A program made the position numbers and the translations under genes. From contig CM037782.1 in the NCBI GenBank assembly GCA_021229015.1, positions 62,175,909-62,239,908 on the forward strand: DNA of 64,000 bases. Direction: 5' to 3'. Shown here piece after piece: positions 1-10,790 of this stretch. The DNA comes from Solen grandis. Its lineage: Eukaryota; Mollusca; Bivalvia; Adapedonta; Solenidae. The notes under the pieces are model-generated. The model was not told the origin of the DNA and did not search any database. It worked only from the letters and a program-made list of their open reading frames with translations. Each line of letters begins with the position of its first letter. Position 1 is the first letter of the stretch.

Positions 1-455
1 TTAGCGAAATGTCTGGAATATAATCATTCATAGAGTAAAAAATTAATATGTTGAAAAAGCTATCAATTTTAAAGTGGTGCACCCGTCGCAAACCACATTT
101 AAACTTTTTTTCATGACCGTTTTACTTATTTTATTTTTAATTTTGGTGTTCTCTGATTCCAACACTTTTATTTATTTTATGGATCAGCAAAGTTGATAAG
201 CAAGAGGGAGTACAATAACCTTGTGCAAATATTCTACAATTTAAACATAATGAGCCACAGCGGACTATAGCGAAGTCGGAGTACAGGTATTATGCAAACA
301 TATAGGGGTTGTCTCAAACTTGGTACAATGTAGAGGTTTATTCGTAAGTGACTATACTTACAACAGCTTAAGTAATGTATAATTCATTCCATGCTATCTA
401 ATAGCTGTGTTATGATTTGCAGCTATCCCCATTATAGTAATATAGTAGCATTAAA

Positions 456-456
<1 letters not shown>

Positions 457-493
<37 letters not shown>

Positions 494-498
494 GCGCG
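457..498. repeat. (CA)n/(CG)n microsatellite
   Basis: About 17 CA dinucleotides followed by four CG dinucleotides. A smaller CA/CG mixed tract lies at about 1384-1410. The rest of 1-739 shows nothing I can support. Confidence 0.95.
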
Positions 499-739
499 TG
501 ATTGAGATAGACTGTAGATAGAAGAGGGAACGAGTTCTTTTCCCCGTTCGTATTTCATTTCTAACAAATCACGTAATGAGCATCAACGTACCCATGATGT
601 CGTAAATAAAGCGTTACGTAGCAGGGTTGATGTGAATTAATTTATATGAAAGTATACTAACAATATATAACGGAAAGCACTTGAATGTCCATTTTATTAA
701 GAAAAATACTGGACACTATATAACTGGAATACTTCTTAT

Positions 740-825
740 GCAGAGAGCCTGGCAACACCGTGTTGCCATGATTGGATAAAACGCAGAGAGCCTGGCAACA
801 CCGTGTTGCCATGATTGGATAAAAC
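740..825. repeat. Perfect 43-bp tandem duplication with internal palindrome
   Basis: Two identical 43-bp units sit at 740-782 and 783-825. Each contains TGGCAACA-CCG-TGTTGCCA, an 8-bp inverted repeat with a 3-nt loop. Exact identity of the copies points to a recent duplication. Confidence 0.9.
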
Positions 826-1331
826 GCTTTTGGACTTTGAAACTTCTGCAAAAAGCACCCTACACTGAAGTCATTGTTACATTATCACGATACCATATAT
901 CACCATAACCAGATCATCATAAAAATATGACGGTGCGCTGCTTCTGTGAAAGTAAAATAATACCAAGAAATGAAAGATCTTTGAAGCTCGCCCATAATTA
1001 AAGGCCCATTATGCTTCCAAAAGTAAGTGTATATGTGTGCTACAGATTTCTTACAGGAGGTAACTTGTTACTACATTGCATAAGTAAGAATTTTTTTTTC
1101 TAAAGATCATTCACGAAACTACTGATGGTGGGGCAACCTAAAAAAAACCCCAAAAAACATCATCAATACAACAACAACAAGAACAACAACAGCAACAATA
1201 ACAAAGCATTCCATTTTATCGATAAGCATCCTACCTGCATACCTTATCATCATACCGCTATTTTATATCACACACAAGGGCGCATGTACACATTAATGTA
1301 ACGTAAATGATGATATATGTGTGACTCTTCT

Positions 1332-1602
1332 CACAGGTACTTGAGGACAGGGCCCTAGCTGTGCCCCGTCCCCGCCTCCTCTTCACACACACACACGCGC
1401 GCACACACACATACGAATCGCTTTGAATATAGCGGTTTTCAACTTTAATTCGCCAATTTTATTGAGTTTATGTATCAAAATATTCACATTCAAATAAATC
1501 TAACGTTTTCTATCCATGTCTTTATAAATAAAAAAATCATTATAGACCATCGTGATTTTTTTCTTATTGATAAAGACAGGGCACTGTCCTCAAGTACTTG
1601 TG
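1332..1602. mobile_element. Small inverted-repeat (MITE-like) element candidate
   Basis: A ~25-bp sequence at 1332-1356 (cacaggtacttgaggacag...) recurs inverted at 1578-1602 with two mismatches. ACTCTT lies directly outside the right end and 2 bp outside the left end, a possible but imperfect target duplication. There is no coding capacity, so this could be a non-autonomous DNA transposon or a chance foldback of microsatellite-rich DNA. Confidence 0.45.
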
Positions 1603-2128
1603 ACTCTTTTTTGTATATCTGCATGAAAACCTCTTGAATATCTCTTTTTACGAAAAAAAAAAACACACACAAATTTTCGCTACTCGTTTTACTGTGCTGC
1701 TAGCGTAGAATGGCAGACATACATTGGTAACTTAACCTGCCTACGTCGTTCTCGTCATTATATTTTTTATTTCCGTTCATTATTTTGAGAATGCTTGTAC
1801 CCGCACGTTTCCATCGATGGAGAACTACGATCAATTCATTCCGTTTATCTCCATTCATCGAGTAGCCGTAGGTCATCTGACGATGGCTTGCTTCAAGGTT
1901 TCGTTACAGTGCCATGTTTGTGGGGTTGGGGGGATCCCTATTGACTTGAGGATTAAGGCTTTTTGGTGATGCGGATGTGTTCGTTTTTATTTACGTAAAT
2001 TATCTTGAATCTACAAGATTCAATATTTTACACTTACATCGGAATGATTAAGGGGATGACCCCGCAAGATATGTACCCATTCCACCGAAGTCAATGCCCC
2101 CGCCCTACTTTGTTTTAGTGTTTTTTTC

Positions 2129-2129
<1 letters not shown>

Positions 2130-2173
<44 letters not shown>
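2130..2173. repeat. (GT)n microsatellite
   Basis: Uninterrupted run of about 22 GT/TG dinucleotides. The flanks at 1603-2129 and 2174-3660 hold AT-rich non-coding sequence with no supported gene. Confidence 0.95.
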
Positions 2174-2175
<2 letters not shown>

Positions 2176-3678
2176 TTTGGACACGTTTCTTTAACAACTA
2201 TGCCATCATTTAAACTCATTTCATCGTGAAATTATTAGCATCTTATTCATAAAATTGTCTCACCGTTTATTTTTGTCTCATCATTCAGACACTGAGCGTA
2301 AAATCTACTCTTACACCTTGTACCTTGTATAGCTCTTTGTATTTTAATGTGATAATGTCTATTTCCATTATGGTTTAAGAACGAAATAACGAAATTAGGT
2401 ATGAATGCATGTATAGGTATACCTAGTTTTAACGTTCTCCTGAATGTCCCCGTTATATATATCTAGCATGATCAAGTGAACGTAATACTGTCGAATCTAT
2501 TAATTCATTTGAGATGGCCCCTCGAGTTATTATGGTCCACCTTTTTTAAACATGATTATAAAAGAGTTTCAAGACTGCATTTCAGCCTCTTACTAGCACA
2601 AGAAATGTACTCTCTGTTGATTTTCACCCGAAAGCAAAACATCTTTTGTTCATGTATCCGGTGTCCATATGCACTTCATTCCTATTTTTAAGCAACTTAC
2701 AATTATGTGATTTGTATGTAATTACGGACGATTGTATAGACTCTCAAGGTTCTTTTACGTGGCCGGTGTACAACACTGATAGAGCAGACCCAGCCAGCAC
2801 TGAGTATTCGAGTTCCCATAGCGTTTTCATTCTTCTTACTACTTCAATAGGTAGTATGCAATGTCTGTAAATTTTTCACATGAAATTATAAATGAAAATA
2901 GTTCTGTTGCGTTTGCGGAGACACTTGAATAACCGTATTCACTGATCCGTGAACAGTGTGAAGTATTGCCCTCAGTGTGGTTTTCCAACTTTCTTAAGAG
3001 GTAATACTGCTAGCATTAATCGTGAACCACTGTTTGTAGAGAAAGGATATCATAAGGTGAGCGTCTCTCGATTTATCTTTTTATCATAAAGTAGGGATCG
3101 GGAAAAAAAACTGTTTTGTGAAAACTCTCCTAGTAATCCATTCTATTATAACTGTTTTGAAAAGGTATCAGAAATAGTACTAACGGTAAATTGATGAACA
3201 GCAGAACAAAACTTGTTTGTACTTTAATCTTGGGAATTATGTTCCTGCCTCGCTCTTTCTCTGAGTGTAAATGTGTATGTTTGTGTGTACATTGAATTGT
3301 CTCATCCATGACGATATAAAATGAAGTGGGACACCGCTCATGACCATGTACTGCATCTTGCACGCTTTGCTTTTTTTTTTCTCACCAAGATCACAATTTA
3401 TAATCTTGATGTTTATATATTTGATGAGTGAGGTAAAAAAAATCTTTAGAATTTTACAACGTCTTTCTGTATACTTTATAAAAGAAAGATTAGAAATAGT
3501 TACTCACGTAATCCTCTATTGATCGGTATCTTTTGAATTTTATACCATGCACAATTATGTTCTTTTTCAAAAATTCAAGGTAATATTTTGTTTTTCTGGC
3601 GCATGCGCGTGTAGTTAAATAACATGTTAATTAAATTTAATTAAAAATTATACGAAGGGGTCTGAAGGTTTAAAGAAC

Positions 3679-5335
3679 ATGTTGGAAAAACTAGTGCTGG
3701 GGGTTTCCGGTACTTTAACGTACGTCAGGGAAAAAACTAGTGCTGGAGGTGCTCGTACTTTAACGTACATTAGGGGAAATACAGTGCTGGGGTGCTCCGG
3801 TACTTTAACGTACTTGTCAGAGGAAATAACTAGTGCTGGGGTGCTTCGGTACTTTAACGTACATTCAGGGGAAATAACTAGTGCTGGGGTGCTCCGTATT
3901 TAACGTACATGTCAGGGGAAATAACTACTGGGTCTCCGTATTAAGTACAGTCGGGGAAATGCTCCGCTACTTTAACGTACAGGTCAGAGGAAATAACTAT
4001 TGCTGGGTTGTACTCCTGTACTTTAATGTACAGGTCAGGGGAAATAACTAGTGCTGGGGGTGCTCCTGTACTTTAACGTACATGTCAGGGGAAATAACTA
4101 GAGCTTGGGGTGCTCCGGTAAATTAACGTACATGTCAGGGGAAATAACTAGTGCCGGGGTGCTCCGTACTTTAACGTACATGTCAGGGGAAATAACTAGT
4201 GCTGGGGTGCTTCGGTACTTAACGTACAGGTCAGGGGAAATAACTAGTGCTGGGGGTACTCCTGTACTTTAACGTACATGTCAGGAGAAATTACTAGTGC
4301 TGGGGGTGCTCCGGTACTTAAACGTACAGGTCAGGGGAAATAACTAGTGCTGGGGGTACTCCTGTACTTTAACGTACATGTCAGGGGAAATAACTAGAGC
4401 TTGGGGTGCTTCGGTAAATTAACGTACATGTCAGGGGAAATAACTAGTGCTTGGGGATTTCCGGTACTTTAACGTACAGGTCAGGTGAAATAACTAGTGC
4501 TGGTGGGTGCTCGGTACTTTAACGTACATGTCAGGGGAAATAACTTGTGCTGGGGGTGCTCCGGTACTTTAACGTACATGTCAAAGGAAATAACTTGTGC
4601 TGGGAGTGCTTCGGTACTTTAACGTACAGGTCAGGGGAAATAACTATTGCTGGGGGTGCTCCGGTACTTTAAACGTACAGGTCAGGGAAATAACTAGAGC
4701 TTGGGGTGCTTCGGTAAATTAACGTACATGTCAGGGGAAATAACTAGTGCTTGGGGATTTCCGGTACTTTAAGTACTTGTAGGGAAATACAGTGCTGGGG
4801 TGTTCCGGTACTTTAACGTACTCAGGAAATAACTAGTGCTGGAGTGCTCGTACTTTAACGTCATTAGGGGAAATATGGGGGTGCTCCGGTACTTTAACGT
4901 ACAGTCAGAGGAAATAACTATTGCTGGGGTACTTCGGTACTTTAACGTTCAATTCAGGGGAAATAACTAGTGCTAGGGGTGCTCCGGTATTTTAACGTTC
5001 ATGTCAGGGGAAATAACTAGTGCTGGGGGTGCTCCGCTACTTTAACGTACAGGTCAGGTGAAATAACTAGTGTTGTAGGTGCTCAGCTACTGTAGGGTAC
5101 ATGTTAGGGAAAATACTAGTGCTGGGGGTGCTCCGGTATCTTAACGTACATGTCAGGGGAAATAACTAGTGCTGGGGGTTTTCCGGTACTTTAACGTACA
5201 TGCCAGGTGAAATAACTAGTGCCGGAGGTGCTCAGCTACTATAACGTACATGTCAGGGGAAATACTAGTGCTGGGAGTGCTTCGGTACTTGAACGTACAG
5301 GTCAGGGGAAATAACTAGTGTTGGGGGAGTAGTAG
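3679..5335. repeat. ~50-bp minisatellite array, about 33 copies
   Basis: A unit of about 50 bp repeats throughout. Constant parts are TCAGGGGAAATAACTAGTGC, a GGGG(G)TGCTCCGG block and GTACTTTAACGTAC. Units differ by small indels and substitutions, and the array degrades at both ends. The open frame at 3679-3903 is a by-product of the repeat. The unit contains short palindromes (ACTAGT; GTAC flanking the TTTAAC core). The array ends near 5335 and gives way directly to a different repeat family. Confidence 0.95.
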
Positions 5336-5407
5336 CAAACTAGGAGCTTTAACGGGGGTTCCAGAGGTTCCAGTCCCAGATCTGGGTAAGTAGGTCAAAC
5401 CTACGTC

Positions 5408-5585
5408 ATCACGGTCAATGACCTAGACCACCGACTGCGCATGCTCATGATTCAAGGTTAAGGTTGAATTGTGGTCAATGATCTAGGTCACCGACTGCGC
5501 ATGCTCATGATTCAAGGTTAAGGTTGAATTAAGGATATTCTATTTAGGTCATGTCTGCGCATGTCCATGATTCAAGGTTAAGGTT
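5408..5585 (+). repeat. ~62-bp direct repeats upstream of the 5.6-kb ORF
   Basis: Three copies of a unit with the core CTGCGCATGCTCATGATTCA followed by aggttaaggttgaatt: two close copies in tandem and a third partial one ending at the ORF. Related copies reappear at 6090-6232 on the other side of the ORF. Confidence 0.85.
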
Positions 5586-5642
5586 TTGTCTATCGTTACA
5601 AGTATAGACACTTCTGTTTCGATAAATTTAGCGTCGTTAGAT

Positions 5643-6077
5643 ATGAAAGTCATTTTTATTTCTCGAATCATGGATGTGTTACCCGAAAAGTTATGCCAGG
5701 AAATTTATCACCAGTTAGTGGAATATCCCTTTATATCTCTAAAACACGTACTTCGTTACGAATTATACAAGGTCGCCTTATTTCATTCTTGTCAGATGTC
5801 AGACTCAAAAGCGAAAATCGACATATGGAGATGGTTAAACGACTCAAATACTTTTGACGATTTTAAAATTGTATTGACCGAATTGGCAAAAAAGCATTCT
5901 ATATGCATCAATATCGTTGCTCTGAAGCTAAATGATTGGAAGGAATACGTTGCCTACAATACTAATGTTGTAAACTATATATTTGACTTGAAAAATGGTG
6001 GCTGTTTCGAAAATACTTTGGAAAGTACCGATCCATACATGGATAAACATGTAGAGTTATACCTGTGCGATTTGTAA
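5643..6077 (+). CDS. Unknown 144-aa protein within a repeat cassette
   Basis: The first in-frame ATG is at 5643 and gives 144 residues to the TAA at 6077; the frame is open upstream to about 5586 without an ATG. A second ATG at 5670 is an equally plausible start. The protein is AT-rich coded and looks helical: an amphipathic stretch LPEKLCQEIYHQLVEY, then a Trp-containing segment (IDIWRWLND) and a charged helix ending LTELAKKHSIC. No signal peptide or membrane segment is obvious. I do not recognise the family; a small helical-bundle (death-fold-like) domain is a guess only. It is bounded on both sides by the same repeat family, so it may be cargo of an unidentified mobile element. It may also be one exon of a larger gene. 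Confidence 0.45.
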   Translation: MKVIFISRIMDVLPEKLCQEIYHQLVEYPFISLKHVLRYELYKVALFHSCQMSDSKAKIDIWRWLNDSNTFDDFKIVLTELAKKHSICINIVALKLNDWKEYVAYNTNVVNYIFDLKNGGCFENTLESTDPYMDKHVELYLCDL

Positions 6078-6089
6078 GAGAGTGTGAGA

Positions 6090-6232
6090 CCAGATGATCT
6101 AGGTCACCGACTACGCAAGCTTATGATTCATAAACTAGGAGATGTCACCTGGTCAGTTGGTGCGTCAAAACATCAACCGCGCATTATTAAGGTTACGTCT
6201 GCGCATGCTTCAGATTGGTTCAAGGTTGAATT
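6090..6232 (+). repeat. Repeat copies downstream of the 5.6-kb ORF
   Basis: Copies of the repeat upstream of the ORF: gatctaggtcaccgact..., then after a diverged stretch tctgcgcatgcttcagattg followed by ttcaaggttgaatt. Together with 5408-5585 they bracket the ORF in the same orientation. Confidence 0.75.
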
Positions 6233-6492
6233 TTGTTTAAACCTCATAGAACATCATACAGCACCATGACAAGCTCTTGGTTGTGAAATATTGGATTGAA
6301 CTTTTAAGTGAAAAACATTATTGTATTAATATTTTTTATGTTAAAGTTCTAAACAATTTGTTTTAAAGATATGTTACTCTGTCACCCTTATTTGATATAA
6401 TTAGAGTTGCATCTCTTTATTCACACCTTTTAAAACTTTCGTTACAATGATAACAGAGAGTGTGTAAACACCTGGTCAGTAGAGACATCCAA

Positions 6493-6508
6493 CCCCCCCC
6501 CCCCCCCC
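6493..6508. repeat. Poly-C tract (16 C)
   Basis: Uninterrupted cytosine homopolymer. Its length may be inaccurate in an assembly. Nothing else is supported between 6233 and 6777. Confidence 0.9.
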
Positions 6509-6777
6509 GCTCCAAAGTTGGCGTTGCTAGGACAACGCACTCTATACATAGAATGTGTCCCCGAAGAGCTGACTCTCCAAAGGTCATGACACAGCGTTCA
6601 GAGCGGAGTTGTTTACAGTCTTCTCTCCATCATTGTATAGAACTAATCAATGAATTTTTCATTAATTATTCGAGTATGATTTAAATAATATGCTCTCCGT
6701 ACAAAATAGTGAAGAGTTTTTACCACAGTTTAAAACAAAATGTTTATGATTCTTTTCTAAAACTTTCACTCATTCTG

Positions 6778-6966
6778 AGGGCGCCGTGGTCCAGTGGCAA
6801 CGTATCCGATTACGGATCTGAAGGTTGTGGGTTCGAACCCCGTTGGAGGCAAGAATTCTTCATGACCTTCCCAGGCGCAGAGTACTGGTCCAAATTAGTA
6901 TATTAGTATAAGTTGTAAGAACTTGTTTCCCAATCGACGTAAAATAAATAAGTCTAAACTAACTAA
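6778..6966 (+). mobile_element. tRNA-derived SINE with 10-bp target site duplication
   Basis: The head has an A-box-like TGGTCCAGTGG and a perfect B-box GGTTCGAACCC spaced as in a tRNA gene. The body continues about 110 bp and ends in a short AACTAAACT-type tail. ACTCATTCTG flanks the element at 6768-6777 and 6967-6976, a perfect 10-bp duplication typical of LINE-mediated retroposition. The element has no coding capacity. Confidence 0.85.
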
Positions 6967-7029
6967 ACTCATTCTGTTGCTCTCCTATCCATCTCTCTCG
7001 TTATCATTTGATCGTTAGTTAAAGTGATT

Positions 7030-7145
7030 TTTGTAGTATCACACCCGACTACAAATCTAAAGGTGATGGGTGTTCTAACCCTGGTCTGTGGACATAGATT
7101 ACTATCTTATCGGGTGACCATCAGTTTACTACCCAAGGGCCATTT
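7030..7145 (+). mobile_element. Degenerate tRNA-derived SINE fragment
   Basis: A tRNA-like head with a decayed B-box (gggtgttctaaccctgg) followed by a body resembling the SINE family copied several times after 43 kb. No target duplication is visible. Low confidence. Confidence 0.35.
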
Positions 7146-7700
7146 ACCCCTGAATAGTCCATCCTTATCAGTTATCTCACCAGAAAGCGCGCGCGATTTT
7201 ACTAAAATTTTAAGGATTATTTGTGTAACTCGATCATTCACCTTTATTATCAACCAGATTAACTACTGTACTCGAAACACATAATTATAAGGAGAAAGAA
7301 CAAACTCTGTCTTGAACAATCATGGGACAGAGTTGACTTGGTGATATGTTTTTTACAAAAAAAAAATGCTTTGTTAATATCTCGTAGTGACTAAAGTACT
7401 AACCGTGAAATGTTAATTCAAGTAAACATTGATTATTTACAATAACCTTTCTTAAGGTAATCTGTTCAAGCAATAAAGGTCAGTTACCCTTATTGTCAAG
7501 GGTGATATAAGCAGATTTGTAATTTTGGAGGGAAAAACGTTTGATTACTCAACAAAAACTGTAAGCACATAACAAAGTTCATGGCCACAGTATCTTTTTC
7601 TCATAAGAAAGTTTGAGGTGTAACTTAAATGTATATATAATAAACTGGTGTAAAAGAACAAGAAATTTGTAATACTTTCTTGAACATTGTATGTCATGAC

Positions 7701-7921
7701 AAATGCAACTAAACATACTCATTAATACAGAAGATTATACTGGAGACAAAGTAAATTATTTGGGAGTAATAAAGATAGTTTTTTTAAAACTTGACGTAGT
7801 CTCCATTGTATTCTTTTGTAGTGGGATGTGTTTTTATTTTAAATTAAAGTGTATGCCGTTTAAAAGAAAATGTCTACAATCATATACAAAATGCGTTAAA
7901 TGTATGTTATGTATGTACCTG

Positions 7922-7966
<45 letters not shown>

Positions 7967-8560
7967 GTGCATGAATATAAAAAGGGAGAGACTATGAAGT
8001 GAATTTGTGGTCCTGAAAAGGACCGTGATTTTTCCTGGTTTAATCAAGGATTGGATGGTGGTTTATAGGGAAATGTTTATCACAACATTCATCTCCCATA
8101 ATGTCGCAATTGTGCTGTTGTTCCTGTTCTGATAAAACACAGCAGCACTTACTGCATTCTATATAGCATGGACTTCCACACTCAGAACATTGCCCGTTCA
8201 TTACTGGATTCATATTGAAAATGATTACAGCTAGTTATGCATTTTCACACTCGTTTTAGGAAAATAAAGGTGCTGTTTTACTTTGATAGTACGCACTTGC
8301 TAATTAAATCGACATCTTTATGATGGAACCATTAATTTATTCACATAATACTTATCACATAAATGCAACTAAACATACTCATTAATACAGAAGATTATAC
8401 TGGAGACATGATTTGAAATTTTGGGTTTAATATAAATAATTTGTTTTAATATAGTTGTAGTCTACAATGTATTCTTCTGTAATTGAGTGCGTTTATTCGA
8501 ATTTACTTAAGCGATGTACGTATTTCATACGTGATTAAATACAAATAACCACACACACAC
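7701..8560 (+). repeat. Diverged direct duplication, ~660-bp period
   Basis: The stretch starting atgcaactaaacatactcat matches for ~47 bp at 7701-7747 and 8361-8407. Similarity continues more weakly downstream (gtagtcta/tccattgtattctt). A (CA)20 microsatellite at 7925-7964 lies in the first copy and a short CA tract in the second. This looks like a segmental duplication, not a gene; the ORF at 7703-8002 runs through the microsatellite. Confidence 0.6.
7925..7964. repeat. (CA)20 microsatellite
   Basis: Uninterrupted CA dinucleotide run. Confidence 0.95.
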
Positions 8561-8892
8561 CGCTAGCGAATGTAAAGATACTGCAATAAAACGGTATCTA
8601 CTTGCCACTCACCATGTGTTTATAGAGATGAAGTATTGATAAATTTTTCACCCAATTGTTGGACTTAGTGTAGTTTAACGCTTTATCAGTAAGCGTTGTT
8701 TTGTGTATTTCAACAGTTAAATGAAAAGGTGAAAATACTCGTTGTCAACAGTATTTCATTTGCCAACCATTCTCGATAAGCAAATATTTTCTTTCTCACT
8801 TTTTCAACTAAAGATATTCAAGAAGTACAAACACATTTGTTTCTATAAACTAGATTTTATTTTACAATCAAGGAATATCCCAGCCAACATTC

Positions 8893-9040
8893 TAATATCG
8901 GTCCGATATCTATCCAATGTTTCTTTTTTATCGGCCCGATATCGTTTATGATATTGGGCCGTTATCGTTTTGCCCATCGGATTATAACGGTCCGATATCG
9001 TTTTATTATAGTTGTCGGTCCAATATCGGTCCGATATCGG
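8893..9040. repeat. Array of ATATCGG/CCGATAT palindromes
   Basis: ATATCGG(T/C)CCGATAT-type palindromes occur about five times in 150 bp, with degenerate spacers of the same theme (tatcgttttgcccatcgg). This is a degenerate tandem repeat able to form several alternative hairpins. Sequence up to 9984 contains no supported gene. Confidence 0.8.
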
Positions 9041-9989
9041 CAATTTAATATAATATTTAATATAGTTTTTCAGTGTGAAAAATACTATTTACTGTGACAA
9101 AATGTGATTAATATGGCACAAAATTATTTTTTTTGCCTGGAATTGGGAATGTTTTCCTTGAAATTGGGAAAAAAACATACTTTTTGGCATTGGGAACATG
9201 ACCCAATAATGGTCATCAAAATGGGCGAAAAAAAAACCCTGCGTGGGAAATTACGCTTGAATTTGCTCGGTTTAGGGTGTGTCAGAATTACGCAATTTCA
9301 TTGGTTCCATCACGGTTTTTCATCCAATCATTTTAAATACAACTATTCAATCAGGCATATCTACACGACTTGTGTGCACAGCTTTCTATATAAACATTGT
9401 TGCTCATATGTAAATTTCTTACTGAAATAGTATTTACTACCTTGACTGCTGAGTCGTCGACAGTTTTTACTTGATATTTTGATCAGGCTAAATAAGCACA
9501 CATTTTGCACGTCGCTGACGGACACGTTGTCCCATTGTTTATATGAATTTATGCCTTCACATTAAAGAGTGTGTTGTTTATTAGGGAGTTTTCATTGGTC
9601 GATGTTTTAATCAATAACTGTTGTAAAAGGTTGTAAAACGAGCTTTTCTAAACGTACTTTCCCACGGCATGATGTCATGCAGTGAAACGGAATAAAGTCA
9701 TCCGTGGGTTTCCGACGATGTTAGTATACAAGGGGACCTTGGTTTTGATCCAGTTATTGAGAGAAACAAAAGGTTATAATATTTGCTTTTATATCCCTTT
9801 TTCACATAACATTTTTACATGATAAAAGCTACATAATAAAGCCATAAGCCAGAGACTAAATGTGTATCTATTCTAGTGGGGACAAGTAGAAAATCTGTGT
9901 TTATAACAATATTAAACGTGTCCCTCGTGAAAACAATTAATTTGCTCCATTATTGACTAGTAAAGCAAAAACAAAAAGCTAAAAAAACT

Positions 9990-10790
9990 AGAAATGTGTC
10001 CATAGGACACAGATGCCCTCGCAACTGCTTTTTTCTCATGAAAGCATGTCAAAACTTTTGCCCAGACTGATAAGGATATTATACAAAAGGTGACTTTGAT
10101 CAAGTGGAAAGGCAATGAGCACATGCTAAAAATACAGAATATGCCCTAAATTCATTCCAATAAGCATATTTATGACTGACCATATAAGCTAATCCTGCTG
10201 CTGACAAGAATTTAATAGCTTCTAGCAAAGCTCCTTGTCAAACACAAGTTGACTTTCCGACAATAAAAATAAAACAAAGGGCGATAACTCAAATTTTACT
10301 TGAACTTGGTCACTAGACTTCTCCTTGATGTATGCAACATTATTAAAAATTTGAAATCAATCCCTGGTAGTAGCAATTTGTGTTACGCTCCTGAAAAAAT
10401 TTAAGTATTAACAAGTGCTGTCTGATGACAGCACGCTCGTGATATTCCAGCGCTTTGTTCGTATTTACCAGTAGAAAAACTTCACAAAGGGCAATAACTC
10501 CGAAAAATATGCCAAAAGAGAGTTATGGGTTCTTGGGTCATGCACTCCCCTTGATGAGATCTATCCACTTATGAAGTTTCATGTTGATACCTTTTATAGT
10601 TTAGCGTTATGGGGCCCGGACAAAAAAAACTAAGTATGAAAATCACAAAAAAAGGGCAATAACTCCGAAATTATGCAAATGAAGTTATGGTTCTTGGTCA
10701 TGACACTCCCCCTTGATGAGATTAACGCGGAGACGACGAGGAGAGTGTGACCGCAATAGTTCTAAACTATTCTTTGAATAGTCGAGCTAA
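9990..10790. repeat. Dispersed repeat with 'gggcaataactcc' units
   Basis: Three partly diverged units are anchored by aaagggc(g/a)ataactc at about 10275, 10488 and 10648. The second and third also share cactccccttgatgagat and the motif atggttcttggtcatg. The sequence ends with a foldback (ttctaaactattctttgaat) and tagtcgagctaaaaa. I associate this style with bivalve genomes, from memory. No coding potential is visible. Confidence 0.6.

Noticed and set aside
2646..2870. Possible adhesion-receptor-like segment (GSFTWPVYNT)
   Set aside because: Only a short W-P similarity; no cysteine pattern or convincing splice context.
3600..5340. CRISPR-like array
   Set aside because: Units are contiguous with no unique spacers, and the genome is eukaryotic in style; it is a minisatellite.
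9104..9430. 108-codon ORF
   Set aside because: Contains repeated 'attgggaa' words, no domain pattern, and lies in repeat-rich DNA.
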